Below are positions 36,434 to 48,175 of a stretch of 64,000 nucleotides of DNA, piece after piece. This DNA comes from Gammaproteobacteria bacterium. Lineage in GTDB: Bacteria; Pseudomonadota; Gammaproteobacteria; Burkholderiales; Rhodocyclaceae. The stretch spans positions 186,001-250,000 of the forward strand of contig JAHJVE010000020.1 of the NCBI GenBank assembly GCA_018828385.1. Direction: 5' to 3'. Below the pieces are notes generated by a model that saw nothing but the letters and a program-made list of their open reading frames with translations, had not been told where the DNA came from and ran no database searches. The translations under genes were made by a program, and so were the position numbers. Positions within the stretch are counted from its first letter, which is position 1, and each line of letters begins with the position of its first letter.

Positions 36434-37162
36434 TTGACCGAGAGCGACAAGCTGGTAATGGGCGTCGAGACCGAGGCCCTGCTGAAAAACGCGACGGCCC
36501 GCGAGTCCTGGCGGATTTTCGGCATTATGTCAGAGTTCGTCGAGGCAACTGAGCGTCTGGCCGCCATCAGGCCGGCCGTGACCATGTTCGGCAGCGCCCG
36601 CGTCCGGCCGGAATCCCCGTATTACGAATTGACCGAACGAACCGCCCGCCTGTTGTCGGACTCCGGTTTTTCCGTCATTTCCGGCGGCGGCCCGGGGATC
36701 ATGGAGGCGGCCAACAAGGGCGCCTTCTTCGGCAAATCGCCGTCGGTCGGGCTCAACATCCAGTTGCCGCACGAGCAATCCAACAATCCCTACCAGGACA
36801 TCTCGCAGACCTTCCGCCACTTCTTTGCCCGCAAATACATGTTCGTCCGCTTCGCCAGTGCCTACGTCGTCATGCCCGGCGGTTTTGGCACGCTCGACGA
36901 GCTCATGGAAGCACTGACCCTGATCCAGACCGGCAAGGCCCGCAAGATTCCGCTCATTCTCGTCTGCTCGGACTTCTGGGGCGGCATGCTCGACTGGTTC
37001 AAGGACCGGCTGGTCGGCGAAGGCATGGTCGATGCTGAAGATATCAACCTGATTCAATTGATCGATGAGCCGGAAAAAGTGGTCGAAGCCATATTCAAGC
37101 ACTACGAAGCGCGTCCTTTCGGCCCCTTGCCGAACGAACACGAGATGCTGCTCAACCTGTAA
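36434..37162 (+). CDS. LOG-family (TIGR00730-type) protein
   Basis: A 242-residue Rossmann-fold protein of the LOG family, often mis-annotated as lysine decarboxylase. The signature pieces are VISGGGPGIMEAANKGAFFG and YVVMPGGFGTLDELMEALTL (PGGxGTxxE). Many members are cytokinin nucleotide phosphoribohydrolases that release a base from a nucleoside monophosphate. A TTG start at 36434 follows AGAGAGG; an ATG at 36458 is possible. The start lies three bases from the divergent polA start. Confidence 0.88.
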   Translation: MTESDKLVMGVETEALLKNATARESWRIFGIMSEFVEATERLAAIRPAVTMFGSARVRPESPYYELTERTARLLSDSGFSVISGGGPGIMEAANKGAFFGKSPSVGLNIQLPHEQSNNPYQDISQTFRHFFARKYMFVRFASAYVVMPGGFGTLDELMEALTLIQTGKARKIPLILVCSDFWGGMLDWFKDRLVGEGMVDAEDINLIQLIDEPEKVVEAIFKHYEARPFGPLPNEHEMLLNL

Positions 37163-37192
37163 AATCAAAGCATCGTCATAAAGGATTTCACC

Positions 37193-37522
37193 ATGCGCCG
37201 CCTTCTTCCCGTCCTGCTTCTCGCCGCCTTGCCTGCCTGGGCGCAGAAAGGCGATCTCCAGCCGCTGCCCGCTGTGCCCCCGCCGCCGCCGGAAATGCAA
37301 GCCTTCGATGAAGCCCTCGAGCCGCAAGTGACCATCGTCAAGCGCGAGACCGAAACCCGCGAGGAATACCGCATCAAGGGCAAGCTCTACATGGTTAAGG
37401 TCACGCCGGCCGTCGGCCCCGCCTACTATCTGGTCGATAATCAGGGCGATGGCCAGTTCGTCCAGGCCGACATTACCCATCCGGTGACCAAGCCGCCGAT
37501 GTGGATCATTCATAGCTGGTAA
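37193..37522 (+). CDS. DUF2782 exported protein
   Basis: A 109-residue protein with a signal peptide (RRLLPVLLLAALPAWAQ), a Pro-rich linker (PAVPPPPPEM) and a compact domain with VTIVKRETETREEYRIKGKL, YMVKVTPAVGPAYYLVDN and a final PPMWIIHSW, the DUF2782 pattern of beta- and gammaproteobacteria. Function unknown, probably periplasmic. It sits before thrB, an arrangement common in this group. Confidence 0.85.
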   Translation: MRRLLPVLLLAALPAWAQKGDLQPLPAVPPPPPEMQAFDEALEPQVTIVKRETETREEYRIKGKLYMVKVTPAVGPAYYLVDNQGDGQFVQADITHPVTKPPMWIIHSW

Positions 37523-37525
37523 ATC

Positions 37526-38452
37526 TTGTCCGTCTATACCAAGGTCGGGCGCGAAGAACTCACCGTCTGGCTACAGCCACTCGGGCTGGGTGAGCTGATC
37601 GACTACGCCGGTATCGCGGCCGGCATGCAAAACTCCAACTATTTCGTGACGACGGCCAGCGGCCGCTTTGTCCTGACCTTGTTCGAGCGCATCGAGACCT
37701 CCTCGCTCGATTTTTATCTGGCCCTGCAGGACGCTCTGGCCCGCAGCGGAATTCCCAGCCCGCGGCCGCTGGCCGACGGCGAAGGGCAGCGCTGGCGCCG
37801 GCTGGCCGGCAAACCGGCCGCCTTGCTGACCTGTTTGCCGGGGGCGGCGCTCGAAGCGCCGGGCGCCGAACACTGCCGCGCCGTCGGCGACCTGCTGGCT
37901 CGCCTGCACCTCGCTGCGGCCACTGTGCCCAATCCCCTGGCCAACCCCTGCGGCGCCGCCTGGCGGCAGGCCGTCGGCGAAACCCTGTTGCCGCTGTTGG
38001 CGCCGGATGAACGTGAACTGCTGGCCGATGAACTGGCCTTTCAGGCGACGCAGGACTATTCGGCCCTGCCGCGCGGCATCATCCACGCCGACCTGTTCCG
38101 CGACAACGTGTTGTGGGATACCGACGGTCGACTGTCCGGCGTGCTCGATTTCTACTTTGCCGGCGAAGACGCGCTGCTCTTCGATCTGGCTGTCGTCGCC
38201 AACGACTGGTGTGCCGACGACGCGGCGCTCGCCGCGCTGATCGCCGGCTATGCCGCCCAACGCCCGCTGAGCGCGGCTGAGCTTGCCGCCTGGCCGGCCA
38301 TGCGGCGGGCCGCTGCCTTGCGCTTCTGGCTGCTCCGGCTCGAGGTTCGCCACCAGCCCCGTCAGGGGGAAGTGGTAACGATCAAGAATCCGGACGACTT
38401 TCGCCACCGGCTGGAACGTTTTCGCCTTGCCCCGGAAGCGTTGCCCCGTTAG
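37526..38452 (+). CDS. thrB: Homoserine kinase (aminoglycoside-phosphotransferase type)
   Basis: A 308-residue APH-fold kinase that phosphorylates homoserine on the way to threonine. It begins SVYTKVGREELTVWLQPLGL and has the nucleotide region GIAAGMQNSNYFVTTASGRF, catalytic loop GIIHADLFRDNVLWDTDG and DFG-equivalent GVLDFYFAGEDALLFDLAV. Length fits ThrB type II of betaproteobacteria. The TTG start is three bases after the DUF2782 stop, so the two are coupled. Confidence 0.92.
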   Translation: MSVYTKVGREELTVWLQPLGLGELIDYAGIAAGMQNSNYFVTTASGRFVLTLFERIETSSLDFYLALQDALARSGIPSPRPLADGEGQRWRRLAGKPAALLTCLPGAALEAPGAEHCRAVGDLLARLHLAAATVPNPLANPCGAAWRQAVGETLLPLLAPDERELLADELAFQATQDYSALPRGIIHADLFRDNVLWDTDGRLSGVLDFYFAGEDALLFDLAVVANDWCADDAALAALIAGYAAQRPLSAAELAAWPAMRRAAALRFWLLRLEVRHQPRQGEVVTIKNPDDFRHRLERFRLAPEALPR

Positions 38453-38461
38453 CATCCGCGC

Positions 38462-39208
38462 ATGAGTGAAACTCCTGTTTTTCCGATGGCGCCGAGCCGA
38501 TTTACCGGCGCGAGCCGCGAAGTCGACCCCGGTGCCTGCTTCGACTGGCTGCGTCAGGGCTGGGCCATGTTTCTGGTCAATCCCGGCTTGTGGATAGGCA
38601 GCACGGTTCTGCTGCTCGTCATGTTGATGGCCATTTCCATCGTGCCGCTGTTCGGTCAGATTGCCGCGCATTTGCTGGTGCCGCTCTTCGGCGCCGGCAT
38701 GATCAAGCTGTGCAAGCGCCTCAGCGATGGTGAAGAGGCGGAAATTGCCGACCTGTTCGCCGGTTTTCGCCACAATGCCGGGCAACTGGTCATGGTCGGC
38801 GTATTTTTCGCCATCGGAATTTTCGGCATCGCCTTCCTTGCCTTCATGCTGGTCAGTGGCGGCGTGCTCGGGGGTGTGGTCACCGGCAAGGTTGCCGGTT
38901 TTGGCGTCGCGCTTGGCGGTGTCATGCTGGCCGGCCTGCTGGTCATGGTGCTGTCGGTGCCGATCATCATGGCCACCTGGTTTGCGCCGGCCCTGGTGTT
39001 CTTTCACGACATGCAGCCGATCGATGCGATGAAGGCGAGCTTTGCCGCCGGTGCCAAGAATTTCCTGCCAATGGCGATCTTCGGCATTTTCCTCGTGGTT
39101 GCCCTGTTCTTCGCCATGCTGCCGGTCGGCATCGGCCTGCTGCTCCTGCTTCCGGTGGCGTCCGGCGCGGTTTTCGCCTCCTACCGCGACATTTTTGCGG
39201 GTAGCTGA
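38462..39208 (+). CDS. BPSS1780-like membrane protein, copy A
   Basis: A 248-residue integral membrane protein with six or so hydrophobic segments. An N-terminal FDWLRQGWAMFLVNPGLWIG is followed by PLFGAGMIKLCKRLSDGEEA and, at the end, FASYRDIFAG. The layout matches the betaproteobacterial BPSS1780 family, whose function is unknown. A paralogue follows immediately. No enzyme motif is seen. Confidence 0.8.
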   Translation: MSETPVFPMAPSRFTGASREVDPGACFDWLRQGWAMFLVNPGLWIGSTVLLLVMLMAISIVPLFGQIAAHLLVPLFGAGMIKLCKRLSDGEEAEIADLFAGFRHNAGQLVMVGVFFAIGIFGIAFLAFMLVSGGVLGGVVTGKVAGFGVALGGVMLAGLLVMVLSVPIIMATWFAPALVFFHDMQPIDAMKASFAAGAKNFLPMAIFGIFLVVALFFAMLPVGIGLLLLLPVASGAVFASYRDIFAGS

Positions 39209-39210
39209 GC

Positions 39211-39984
39211 ATGCGCGCCCAGACACTACCCGCCGCCGCCGGCTGGAGCTGGATATTCACCGGCTTTGCCATCTTCCGGCGCAATCCGATTGTCCTCGGC
39301 ATGCTGGTCCTCACTTACTGGTTCACCGTGGTTTTTCTCAATGTGCTGCCGTATATCGGCGCGCTGGCTGCTTCGCTGGCCATTCCCGGCCTGTCGGTCG
39401 GCCTCATGCAGGCGGCCCGGCTGGTTGAGCGCGGTCAGCCCATCGGCCTCCAGACCCTGTTCGGCAGCATGAAGGAAAATGCCCGCACCCTGCTCGCCAT
39501 GGGAGCTCTCTACCTGTGCTGCACGCTGGGTGTCCTCGGCCTGTCCACCCTGCTCGACGGCGGCAACATGTTCAAGTTCATGATGGCCAGCAACCGCGCC
39601 GAGCGGGCCGTGGTCGAAGACGCCGATTTCATGGTGCCGGTCCTCTTCGTCCTGGTCATGATGACGCCGGTCATGATGGCCTACTGGTTCGCCCCGGTGC
39701 TTGCCGCCTGGCATCGGCTGACCCTGGGCCGGGCACTGTTCTTCAGTTTTGTCGCATGCTGGATGAACTGGCGGCCATTCCTGACCTACGGCCTGGGTAT
39801 TTTGCTGGTGGGTGGCGTTTTGCCCGGTGTGCTGCTCGGTATACTGCTACTGCTTTTTCCGGGCGCCGCCAATTTCATCGCCGCTGTCGTCACCATGCCG
39901 CTCGTACTGATCATCGCGCCGACCATTTTCGCCAGTTTCTACGCCTGCTACCGCGACATCTTCGGCATTTCCGAAATTGTCTGA
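39211..39984 (+). CDS. BPSS1780-like membrane protein, copy B
   Basis: A 257-residue membrane protein, paralogue of the preceding one. It shares the order of elements: AGWSWIFTGFAIFRRNPIVL, LSVGLMQAARLVERGQPIGL, and near the end FASFYACYRDIFGIS (compare FASYRDIFAG). Separated from copy A by two bases and overlapping nadD by eight, so the block is one operon. The tandem pair may form a heteromer. Confidence 0.8.
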   Translation: MRAQTLPAAAGWSWIFTGFAIFRRNPIVLGMLVLTYWFTVVFLNVLPYIGALAASLAIPGLSVGLMQAARLVERGQPIGLQTLFGSMKENARTLLAMGALYLCCTLGVLGLSTLLDGGNMFKFMMASNRAERAVVEDADFMVPVLFVLVMMTPVMMAYWFAPVLAAWHRLTLGRALFFSFVACWMNWRPFLTYGLGILLVGGVLPGVLLGILLLLFPGAANFIAAVVTMPLVLIIAPTIFASFYACYRDIFGISEIV

Positions 39985-40630
39985 GCCGCTTGGCCTCTTC
40001 GGAGGCACATTCGATCCCGTGCATTTTGGCCATCTCCGGCTGGCCGAAGAGGCCATCGCCCACCTTGGCCTCGGTGGCGTGCGCTGGATCCCGGCCGGCC
40101 AGCCGCCGCATCGCGGCACGCCGCAGGTGACGGCAGAGCAGCGTCTGGAGATGGTGCTACGGTCAACCGGAAATAATCCCCGATTTTCAATCGATGCCAG
40201 CGAGGTCGAAGCAGCGGCGCCGAGTTATACGGTGCATACGCTCGAACGCTTGCGCCGCGAACTCGGCGCTGAGCAGTCGCTGGTCCTGCTCGTCGGTGCC
40301 GACGCCTTTGCCGGCCTCGCCACCTGGCATCGTTGGCGGGATATTTTCGCCCTGGCCCATGTCGCCGTTTCGCATCGCCCCGGTTTCCCGGTCGAAGCGA
40401 GCAGTTTGCCGCATGAACTGGCGACCGAATTCAACGACCGCCGGCTGACCGATGTCGGCCGGCTGAAACTCGCGCCAGCCGGGGGTATCGTCACTTTTGC
40501 CATGACCCAGCTCGCCATTTCGGCGACGCAGATCCGCAAGCTGCTGGCCAACGGCCTGTCGGCGCGTTATTTGCTGCCGGATAGCGTTCTCGACTATATT
40601 CACCTTCACCAACTCTATAAAAGTACCTGA
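39977..40630 (+). CDS. nadD: Nicotinate-nucleotide adenylyltransferase
   Basis: A 217-residue nucleotidyltransferase in NAD synthesis. The N-terminal PLGLFGGTFDPVHFGHLRLA carries the HxGH motif, RWIPAGQPPHRG follows, APSYTVHTLERLRRELG is family-typical, and the C-terminal ISATQIRKLLANG is the ISSTxIR motif. TTG start at 39977 overlaps the upstream gene. A copy of the dispersed element encodes about residues 60-72 (LRSTGNNPRFSI) and, judged from memory of the E. coli protein, adds no residues. Confidence 0.95.
   Translation: MSEPLGLFGGTFDPVHFGHLRLAEEAIAHLGLGGVRWIPAGQPPHRGTPQVTAEQRLEMVLRSTGNNPRFSIDASEVEAAAPSYTVHTLERLRRELGAEQSLVLLVGADAFAGLATWHRWRDIFALAHVAVSHRPGFPVEASSLPHELATEFNDRRLTDVGRLKLAPAGGIVTFAMTQLAISATQIRKLLANGLSARYLLPDSVLDYIHLHQLYKST
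40156..40192 (+). repeat. Dispersed 37-bp element, copy 9
   Basis: Plus orientation, sense within nadD: GCTACGGTCAACCGGAAA, TAATCCCC, GATTTTCAATC. The right half has the TTTTCAA variant. Confidence 0.93.
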
Positions 40631-40995
40631 TGGACATCCGCAAGCTGCAAAAAATCATCGTTTCCGCCCTTGAAGACATCAAGGGCAAGGATATCGAAGT
40701 CATCAACACCGCCAAATTGACGTCGATGTTCGATCGCATCGTCATCGCCACCGGCGACTCCAATCGCCAGGTCAAGTCGCTGGCCCAGAACGTCCAGGAA
40801 AAGGTCAAGGAGGCCGGCGCCGAGGTCATCTCGACCGAAGGCGAAGACGGCGGCGAATGGGTCCTGGTCGACCTCGGTGACATCGTCGTGCATGTCATGC
40901 AGGCCAACGTGCGTGCCTACTACAACCTTGAAGAACTGTGGTCGGCCACCCCGGCCCAGCGGCGCAAGGCCGTGGAGCAGGCCAGGGAAGAATGA
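40630..40995 (+). CDS. rsfS: Ribosome silencing factor RsfS
   Basis: A 121-residue protein of the RsfS/Iojap family that binds ribosomal protein L14 and blocks subunit joining in slow growth. [57 protein letters not shown] and YYNLEELW are the family stretches. Its ATG overlaps the nadD stop, and its stop overlaps the rlmH start, the standard nadD-rsfS-rlmH order. Confidence 0.96.
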   Translation: MDIRKLQKIIVSALEDIKGKDIEVINTAKLTSMFDRIVIATGDSNRQVKSLAQNVQEKVKEAGAEVISTEGEDGGEWVLVDLGDIVVHVMQANVRAYYNLEELWSATPAQRRKAVEQAREE

Positions 40996-41462
40996 AACTG
41001 GCCGTACTCGCCGTTGGCCATCGTCAGCCCGCCTGGGTGAACGAAGGTTGCGCCGAGTACCTCAAACGCATGCCGCGCGAACTGCCGGCCAGCGTCAGTG
41101 AAATCAAGCCCGAACCGCGCGGTTCGAAAACCCGCGAACAATTGTTGGCCGCTGAAAAGGGCCGCATCCGCGACGCCCTGCCGGGTAGTTGCCGGATTGT
41201 CGTGCTCGACGAAAAGGGCGACGATCTGACCACCCTCAAACTGGCCAAACGGCTTGAGGTGTGGATGCAGGACGGCCGCGACGTGGCGCTGCTGATTGGC
41301 GGGGCGGACGGGCTCGACGAGGAATTCAAGCAGCAGGCTGACGACAAGCTGCGCCTGTCCAGCCTGACGTTGCCCCATGGCATGGCTCGCCTGCTATTGT
41401 GCGAGCAGCTTTACCGCGCCGTCAGTGTCCTCAAAAACCATCCATACCACCGGGAGGGATGA
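40992..41462 (+). CDS. rlmH: 23S rRNA pseudouridine-1915 N3-methyltransferase RlmH
   Basis: Starts at the ATG at 40992 overlapping the rsfS stop by four bases; 156 residues, the family size. The SPOUT methyltransferase knot shows [35 protein letters not shown] and [20 protein letters not shown], ending in NHPYHREG. It methylates the pseudouridine in helix 69 of 23S rRNA using SAM. Confidence 0.97.
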   Translation: MKLAVLAVGHRQPAWVNEGCAEYLKRMPRELPASVSEIKPEPRGSKTREQLLAAEKGRIRDALPGSCRIVVLDEKGDDLTTLKLAKRLEVWMQDGRDVALLIGGADGLDEEFKQQADDKLRLSSLTLPHGMARLLLCEQLYRAVSVLKNHPYHREG

Positions 41463-42067
41463 TGCGTTTGTATCTCGCTTCGCGCAGTCCGCGCCGCCGT
41501 GAGTTGTTGCACCAGATCGGCATCGACTTCGATACCGTCGTTTTCCGCGACGGCATCCGGGCCGACAGCGAAACGGACGAAACGCCGATTGCCGGCGAGT
41601 CGCCGGTCGATTATGTCGAGCGCGTGGCGCGGGCCAAGGCGATGCATGGCCTGACCATCGTCGAGGAGCGTCGCTTGCCGATGCGCCCGGTGCTGGCCGC
41701 CGATACGACCCTGGAACTCGACGGGAAAATCATCGGCAAGCCGACCGACATGGCCGATGCCGCCGCCATCCTGCGCCGCCTGTCAGGGCGCACGCATCGC
41801 GTGCTGACCGGCGTGGCGATCAACCATCTGCGGCACACCGAATATCTGCTGTCGACCAGCGAAGTGACTTTTCGCGACCTCGACGACGAGGAAATCCGCC
41901 ACTACGTGATCAGCGGCGAGCCGATGGACAAGGCCGGGGCCTATGGCATCCAGGGCCGGGCCGGACTGTTCGTCGCCCACCTCGCCGGCAGCTACACCGG
42001 GGTCATGGGCCTGCCCGTTTGCGAAACGGGCGAACTGCTCAAGAAGCTCGGTTTCCGGCCGATCTGA
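41459..42067 (+). CDS. maf: Maf-family nucleoside triphosphate pyrophosphatase
   Basis: Starts in an ATGATG at 41459/41462 overlapping the rlmH stop; about 203 residues. It begins [20 protein letters not shown], contains [19 protein letters not shown], and has the closing [20 protein letters not shown] and [17 protein letters not shown] segments. Maf enzymes hydrolyse non-canonical or dTTP/UTP nucleotides for house-cleaning. It ends the nadD-rsfS-rlmH-maf operon, and a dispersed element follows 20 bases after the stop. Confidence 0.94.
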   Translation: MMRLYLASRSPRRRELLHQIGIDFDTVVFRDGIRADSETDETPIAGESPVDYVERVARAKAMHGLTIVEERRLPMRPVLAADTTLELDGKIIGKPTDMADAAAILRRLSGRTHRVLTGVAINHLRHTEYLLSTSEVTFRDLDDEEIRHYVISGEPMDKAGAYGIQGRAGLFVAHLAGSYTGVMGLPVCETGELLKKLGFRPI

Positions 42068-42086
42068 TCCGGCTGCTCCGCGGACT

Positions 42087-42123
42087 TCCACGGTCAACCG
42101 GAAATATCGGCCAAATTTGCAAA
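42087..42123 (+). repeat. Dispersed 37-bp element, copy 10
   Basis: Plus orientation in the convergent gap between maf and the enoyl-CoA hydratase gene: TCCACGGTCAACCGGAAA, TATCGGCC, AAATTTGCAAA. Confidence 0.95.
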
Positions 42124-42136
42124 GGCCGGCTGACCC

Positions 42137-42910
42137 TCAGCGATTCTTGAAGGTCGGTTTGCGCTTCTCGGCGAAAGCCGCCATGCCTTCCTTCTGGTCT
42201 TCCAGCGCAAAGGCCGAATGGAAAACGCGGCGCTCGAAGAGCAGGCCTTCGTTGAGCGACGACTCGAAGGCGCGATTGACCGATTCCTTGATCATCATGA
42301 CCACGGGCAGCGAGAAGCCGGCAATCGTGGTCGCTGCCTTGAGCGTTTCCTCGAGCAGTTGATCGGCCGCAATGACGCGGGCGACGAGGCCGCTCTTTTC
42401 GGCTTCGGCGGCGTCCATCAGGCGCCCGGTCAGGCACAGGTCCATGGCCTTGGCCTTGCCGACGGCGCGCGGCAGGCGTTGCGTACCGCCGGCGCCGGGC
42501 AGGGTGCCGAGCTTGATTTCGGGCTGGCCGAACTTGGCCGTGTCGGCGGCGAAGATCATGTCGCACATCATCGCCATCTCGCAGCCGCCGCCCAGGGCAA
42601 AACCGGCCACCGCGGCGATGACCGGCTTGCGCGTCGTCTTGATGCGCTCCCAGTTGCGGGTGATGAAGTCGGTCTTGTAGGCATGCATGTAATCGAAATC
42701 CTTCATGAAGCCGATATCGGCCCCGGCGGCGAAGGCTTTTTCATTGCCGGTGATGACGATGCAGCCGATGTTGTCGTCGGCCTCGAAGGTGTCGATGGCG
42801 GCGCCGATGCCGTCGACCACGTCGTTGTTCAGCGCATTCATCGCCTCCGGCCGGTTGATGCGGATCAGGCCGACCTTGCCGTGGGTTTCGCTGAGGACTA
42901 CTTGCGTCAT
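42137..42910 (-). CDS. Enoyl-CoA hydratase/isomerase (crotonase family)
   Basis: A 257-residue crotonase with the ATG at 42910 preceded by GGAG (an ATG at 42922 is possible). The oxyanion-hole segments [17 protein letters not shown] and [20 protein letters not shown] and the catalytic Glu region [20 protein letters not shown] identify an enoyl-CoA hydratase. It hydrates 2-enoyl-CoA in fatty- or aromatic-acid beta-oxidation. It resembles the FadB1/PaaF-like group; the specific pathway is not shown. It is convergent with maf. Confidence 0.92.
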   Translation of the reverse strand: MTQVVLSETHGKVGLIRINRPEAMNALNNDVVDGIGAAIDTFEADDNIGCIVITGNEKAFAAGADIGFMKDFDYMHAYKTDFITRNWERIKTTRKPVIAAVAGFALGGGCEMAMMCDMIFAADTAKFGQPEIKLGTLPGAGGTQRLPRAVGKAKAMDLCLTGRLMDAAEAEKSGLVARVIAADQLLEETLKAATTIAGFSLPVVMMIKESVNRAFESSLNEGLLFERRVFHSAFALEDQKEGMAAFAEKRKPTFKNR

Positions 42911-42929
42911 GGTTTTCTCCATTGGGTTG

Positions 42930-43691
42930 TTAGTGTGTGAGGGCTATCCACGCCATGCCTAGCCATTCATGCAGGGCGTAATACGACATTTGCAGGGCTT
43001 TCGGCTGCGGCAGAAAGTCGCCGAGCAGCCAGTCGTCGTCCGGGTGGCTGAAAAAAGCCGTCGGGGCCGGGACGACTTCCAGCCCCGCCTGCTCGAAGCG
43101 CAGTCGGGCGCGCGGCATGTGGAAGGCGTGGGTGACGAGCAGGATGCGGTCGATGCCGGCGGCCTTGAGTAGGCGCGCCGAGCCGGCGGCATTGCCGGCG
43201 GTGTCCATCGCTTCGTCCTCCCGCCAGCGCACCTTGACGCCGAATTCCGCGTCGAGGATGTCGGCCATGACCTCGGCTTCGGAACGCCCGGCGTTGATCG
43301 GCCGGCCGCCGGTGACCAGCACCGGCAGGGCGTAGCGCCGGGCCAGGGTGGCGCCGTAGCGGGCGCGGACAAGCGTGCGCTCGGTGCTCGTGTCGCCGCC
43401 GTATTCGGCAGCGTCGGTAGCCAGGCCGCTGCCGAGAACGACGATGGCACCGGCCGGGGGTGACGGCGCGTCCGGCGCGATGGCCGCCGACTGGTTTTCC
43501 AGCGTGGCGATCAAGGCATGGGCGACGACCGGCAGGCATTGGGCAATGCTCAACAGCGTGGCCGCCACGGCCAGCCCGAAAGCCCAGCGCCGGCGCCGGT
43601 AAAGGCCGGCCACGCAGAGCAGCGCCAGGCCGTTGCCGGGCGGCAGGAGCAGCGTGCTGATGAGCAGTTTCAGGGTCAGTGCGAAAGTCAT
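42930..43691 (-). CDS. DUF218 (YdcF/ElyC-type) membrane protein
   Basis: A 253-residue protein with two N-terminal membrane segments ([20 protein letters not shown] and [20 protein letters not shown]) and a DUF218 domain: [37 protein letters not shown] and [20 protein letters not shown]. ElyC/SanA relatives affect cell-wall or envelope integrity. It lies just upstream of the enoyl-CoA hydratase gene on the same strand, although the functions look unrelated. Confidence 0.85.
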   Translation of the reverse strand: MTFALTLKLLISTLLLPPGNGLALLCVAGLYRRRRWAFGLAVAATLLSIAQCLPVVAHALIATLENQSAAIAPDAPSPPAGAIVVLGSGLATDAAEYGGDTSTERTLVRARYGATLARRYALPVLVTGGRPINAGRSEAEVMADILDAEFGVKVRWREDEAMDTAGNAAGSARLLKAAGIDRILLVTHAFHMPRARLRFEQAGLEVVPAPTAFFSHPDDDWLLGDFLPQPKALQMSYYALHEWLGMAWIALTH

Positions 43692-43845
43692 GCCGGGCGG
43701 AGGGGAGTGGACTCAGGGCGTCGAGTTTGTCCGTGTCATGGGCTGGCGTCAATCGGCGCCGCCAAGTGTCCGGTCGATGACAATCCTGCGCCCTCGTTTG
43801 CTGCTATCGTTGCCGATCGACCCAGAACAAGACCGAGGAGACAAG

Positions 43846-45804
<1,959 letters not shown>

Positions 45805-47139
45805 GCGCGCCGATGACGGCGCGTTGGGCCAGATGCCGCGCGCGTTGCATCTGCCGCCCGAGTTGGCCAGCCAGCCGGCCGAGCGAGCGTGAAATGCGCC
45901 GGCTCGCCGCCGGACTTTCGATGCCGCGGTAGAACAGGCTGGCGACGCCGAGGCTCGCTGCCAGCACGACGGCCAGGCCAAGCAGCACCGAGCCGGCCGA
46001 GTCCAGTCCGAGCCGGGCGTAGAGCCCGTTGGCCAGGAGCAGGACGGGGAAGTGCACGAGGAAGAGCGAATACGAGATCTGGCCGAGGAAGGCCAGCGGG
46101 CGGGCCGTCGGCCATTGTTCGAGCCAGCCGGTGCGGCGCGCGAAGCCGAGGAGCAGGGCGATGCCGAGGGCCAGCCCGATGCGCAGCCGGAAATCGACAA
46201 CCAGCGCCAGTATGGTCACGGTGGTCATGACGCCGAGCCAGGCCGACATTTGCCGGCGATCCGACGCCCACCAGGCGGCCGCGCCGAGTCCGTAGGAACC
46301 GAAAAAGTAGATCGCCCAGTTGTTCCAGTCGGCGTCGCGGTTGAACCAGAACAGCGAGCTGCAGGCCACGCCGAGGACCAGCGCCGGGGCGACGATGCGG
46401 CGCCGGCCGGCCCAGAGCAGCACGGCCATTAGCGCGAAGAGCTGGAAGTCGATGGCGATGTACCAGACACCGGCCGACAGCGCATCGAAGCCGAGCAGGC
46501 TGTGCACCAGGAAGGCGTGGGCCAGCCATTGCTGAAGCGTGGCGCGGGCGGGCACCATTTCGTCGTCGAGCCAGTGGTCGGCGATGGCGGCGGCGATGAT
46601 GGCCAGGCCGATGGCGGCGAGATAGGGCACGACCAGGCGGAGATAGCGTTTCCAGATCAGCGGCAGGGGGAAAACGGCGAGTCCCTGCCCGTCGCCGGAG
46701 AGGCCGCGGGCGGCCAGAAAGCCGGCGATGACGAGAAAGACCTGGACGGCCATGCGCCCGTATTCGAAGAACCAGGTGGAAATCTGCGGGAAATGCTGGC
46801 GCGTCGCCTCGGCCAGCGGGCCGTAGGACGAGAAGTGGTTGAGCACGACGAAAAGCGCCGCGACGGCCTTGAGGGCGTCGATTAACGGCATGCGGTTGAG
46901 GTTCTGGCTCATGGGGGCGAATGCTACGCCAGATGTTGCAGTGCACAACAACTGGCTTTGTTGTTAATTTGTAATGGGCAATGCCAAATAACGCACGGCG
47001 GCGGAATCGGTGGACAGGGCAGTGCTCTGGCCAATAAATTGGTCGGTTCCGGAACGCCCCCCGGTGAACAATGTCTTTTCAAGTGTAAGAATTCATCGCC
47101 TTCTCCGACTAATGGAAAAGCCCGAACTGGAGAACCACC

Positions 47140-48150
47140 ATGCGCGACACCTTTCCCCTGCTCCTCGAGACCGATTTCCCGGCCATCCGGCGCAGCAAAC
47201 TGGAGACCATCCAGGCTAACCTCGGTTATCGCTGCAACCAGTCGTGCTTCCACTGCCACGTCGCGGCCAGCCCGAAGCGGACCGAGGAAATGGACTGGCA
47301 GACGATGGCCCAGGTGCTCGACCTGGCCCGTCGCCATGGCGTGCAGACGCTAGACCTGACCGGCGGCGCGCCCGAGCTGAACCGGCATTTCCGCCGCCTG
47401 GTCGTGGCCGCCCGGGAGCTTGGCTTGCGCGTCATCGACCGCTGCAACCTGAGCATCCTGAGCGAGCCGGGCCAGGAGACGCTGGCCGACTTTCTGGCCG
47501 GGCAGCAGGTCGAGATCGTCGCCTCCTTGCCCTGTTATCTCGAAGAGAACGTCAATGCCCAGCGCGGCGATGGCGTTTTCGCGGCGAGCATCGCCGGTTT
47601 GCGCCAACTCAACGCGCTCGGCTATGGCCTGCCTAGCAGCGGCCTGGTTCTCAACCTCGTCTATAACCCGCTCGGCCCCAGCCTGCCGCCCGACCAGGTC
47701 CAGCTCGAAGCGGCCTACAAGGAACAGTTGGCCAGTCGCTACGGCATCGTTTTCAACCAGTTGTTTGCACTGACCAACATGCCGATCCAGCGTTTCGGCA
47801 GCCAGCTCATCTCGCGCCATCAGTTTGCCGACTACATGAGCCTGCTCAAGGGCGCCTACCAGGAGGCCAACCTGGCCGGCGTGATGTGCCGCTCGCTGCT
47901 TTCGGTCGGTTGGCAGGGCGTCGTCCACGACTGCGATTTCAATCAGATGCTCGGCCTGCAACTGGGCGGCGAGGGCCAATCCGGCAGCACCCGCCCGGTG
48001 CATGTCGGCGACTTGCTCGAGGCCGATCTGGCCGGCCGCCCGATCCGTATCGCCGACCATTGCTACGGCTGCACCGCCGGCCAGGGCAGCAGTTGCGGCG
48101 GGGCACTGGGCGCCGCCGAGGCGGTCGAACTCCAACCAGCGTCGTCCTGA
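47140..48150 (+). CDS. ArsS-like radical SAM protein (DUF3641 C-domain)
   Basis: A 336-residue radical SAM enzyme. The iron-sulfur motif CNQSCFHCH lies at about residues 28-36, followed by TLDLTGGAPELNRHFRRLV. The C-terminal half contains LGPSLPPDQVQLEAAYKEQL, YGIVFNQLFALTNMPIQRFG, CDFNQMLGLQLGG and DHCYGCTAGQGSSCGG, the DUF3641 pattern of the arsenosugar synthesis protein ArsS. Some ArsS are selenoproteins; here no in-frame TGA is seen. No arsenic genes are adjacent, so the substrate is uncertain. Exported msrB and msrA follow. Confidence 0.83.
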   Translation: MRDTFPLLLETDFPAIRRSKLETIQANLGYRCNQSCFHCHVAASPKRTEEMDWQTMAQVLDLARRHGVQTLDLTGGAPELNRHFRRLVVAARELGLRVIDRCNLSILSEPGQETLADFLAGQQVEIVASLPCYLEENVNAQRGDGVFAASIAGLRQLNALGYGLPSSGLVLNLVYNPLGPSLPPDQVQLEAAYKEQLASRYGIVFNQLFALTNMPIQRFGSQLISRHQFADYMSLLKGAYQEANLAGVMCRSLLSVGWQGVVHDCDFNQMLGLQLGGEGQSGSTRPVHVGDLLEADLAGRPIRIADHCYGCTAGQGSSCGGALGAAEAVELQPASS

Positions 48151-48175
48151 GACACACCACTACAAAGGAAAGATC

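Noticed and set aside
38118..38140. CGACGGTCGACTGTCCGG in thrB
   Set aside because: Matches only CGGTCGAC; it encodes the conserved kinase segment DTDGRLSGVLDF and has no A/T tracts.
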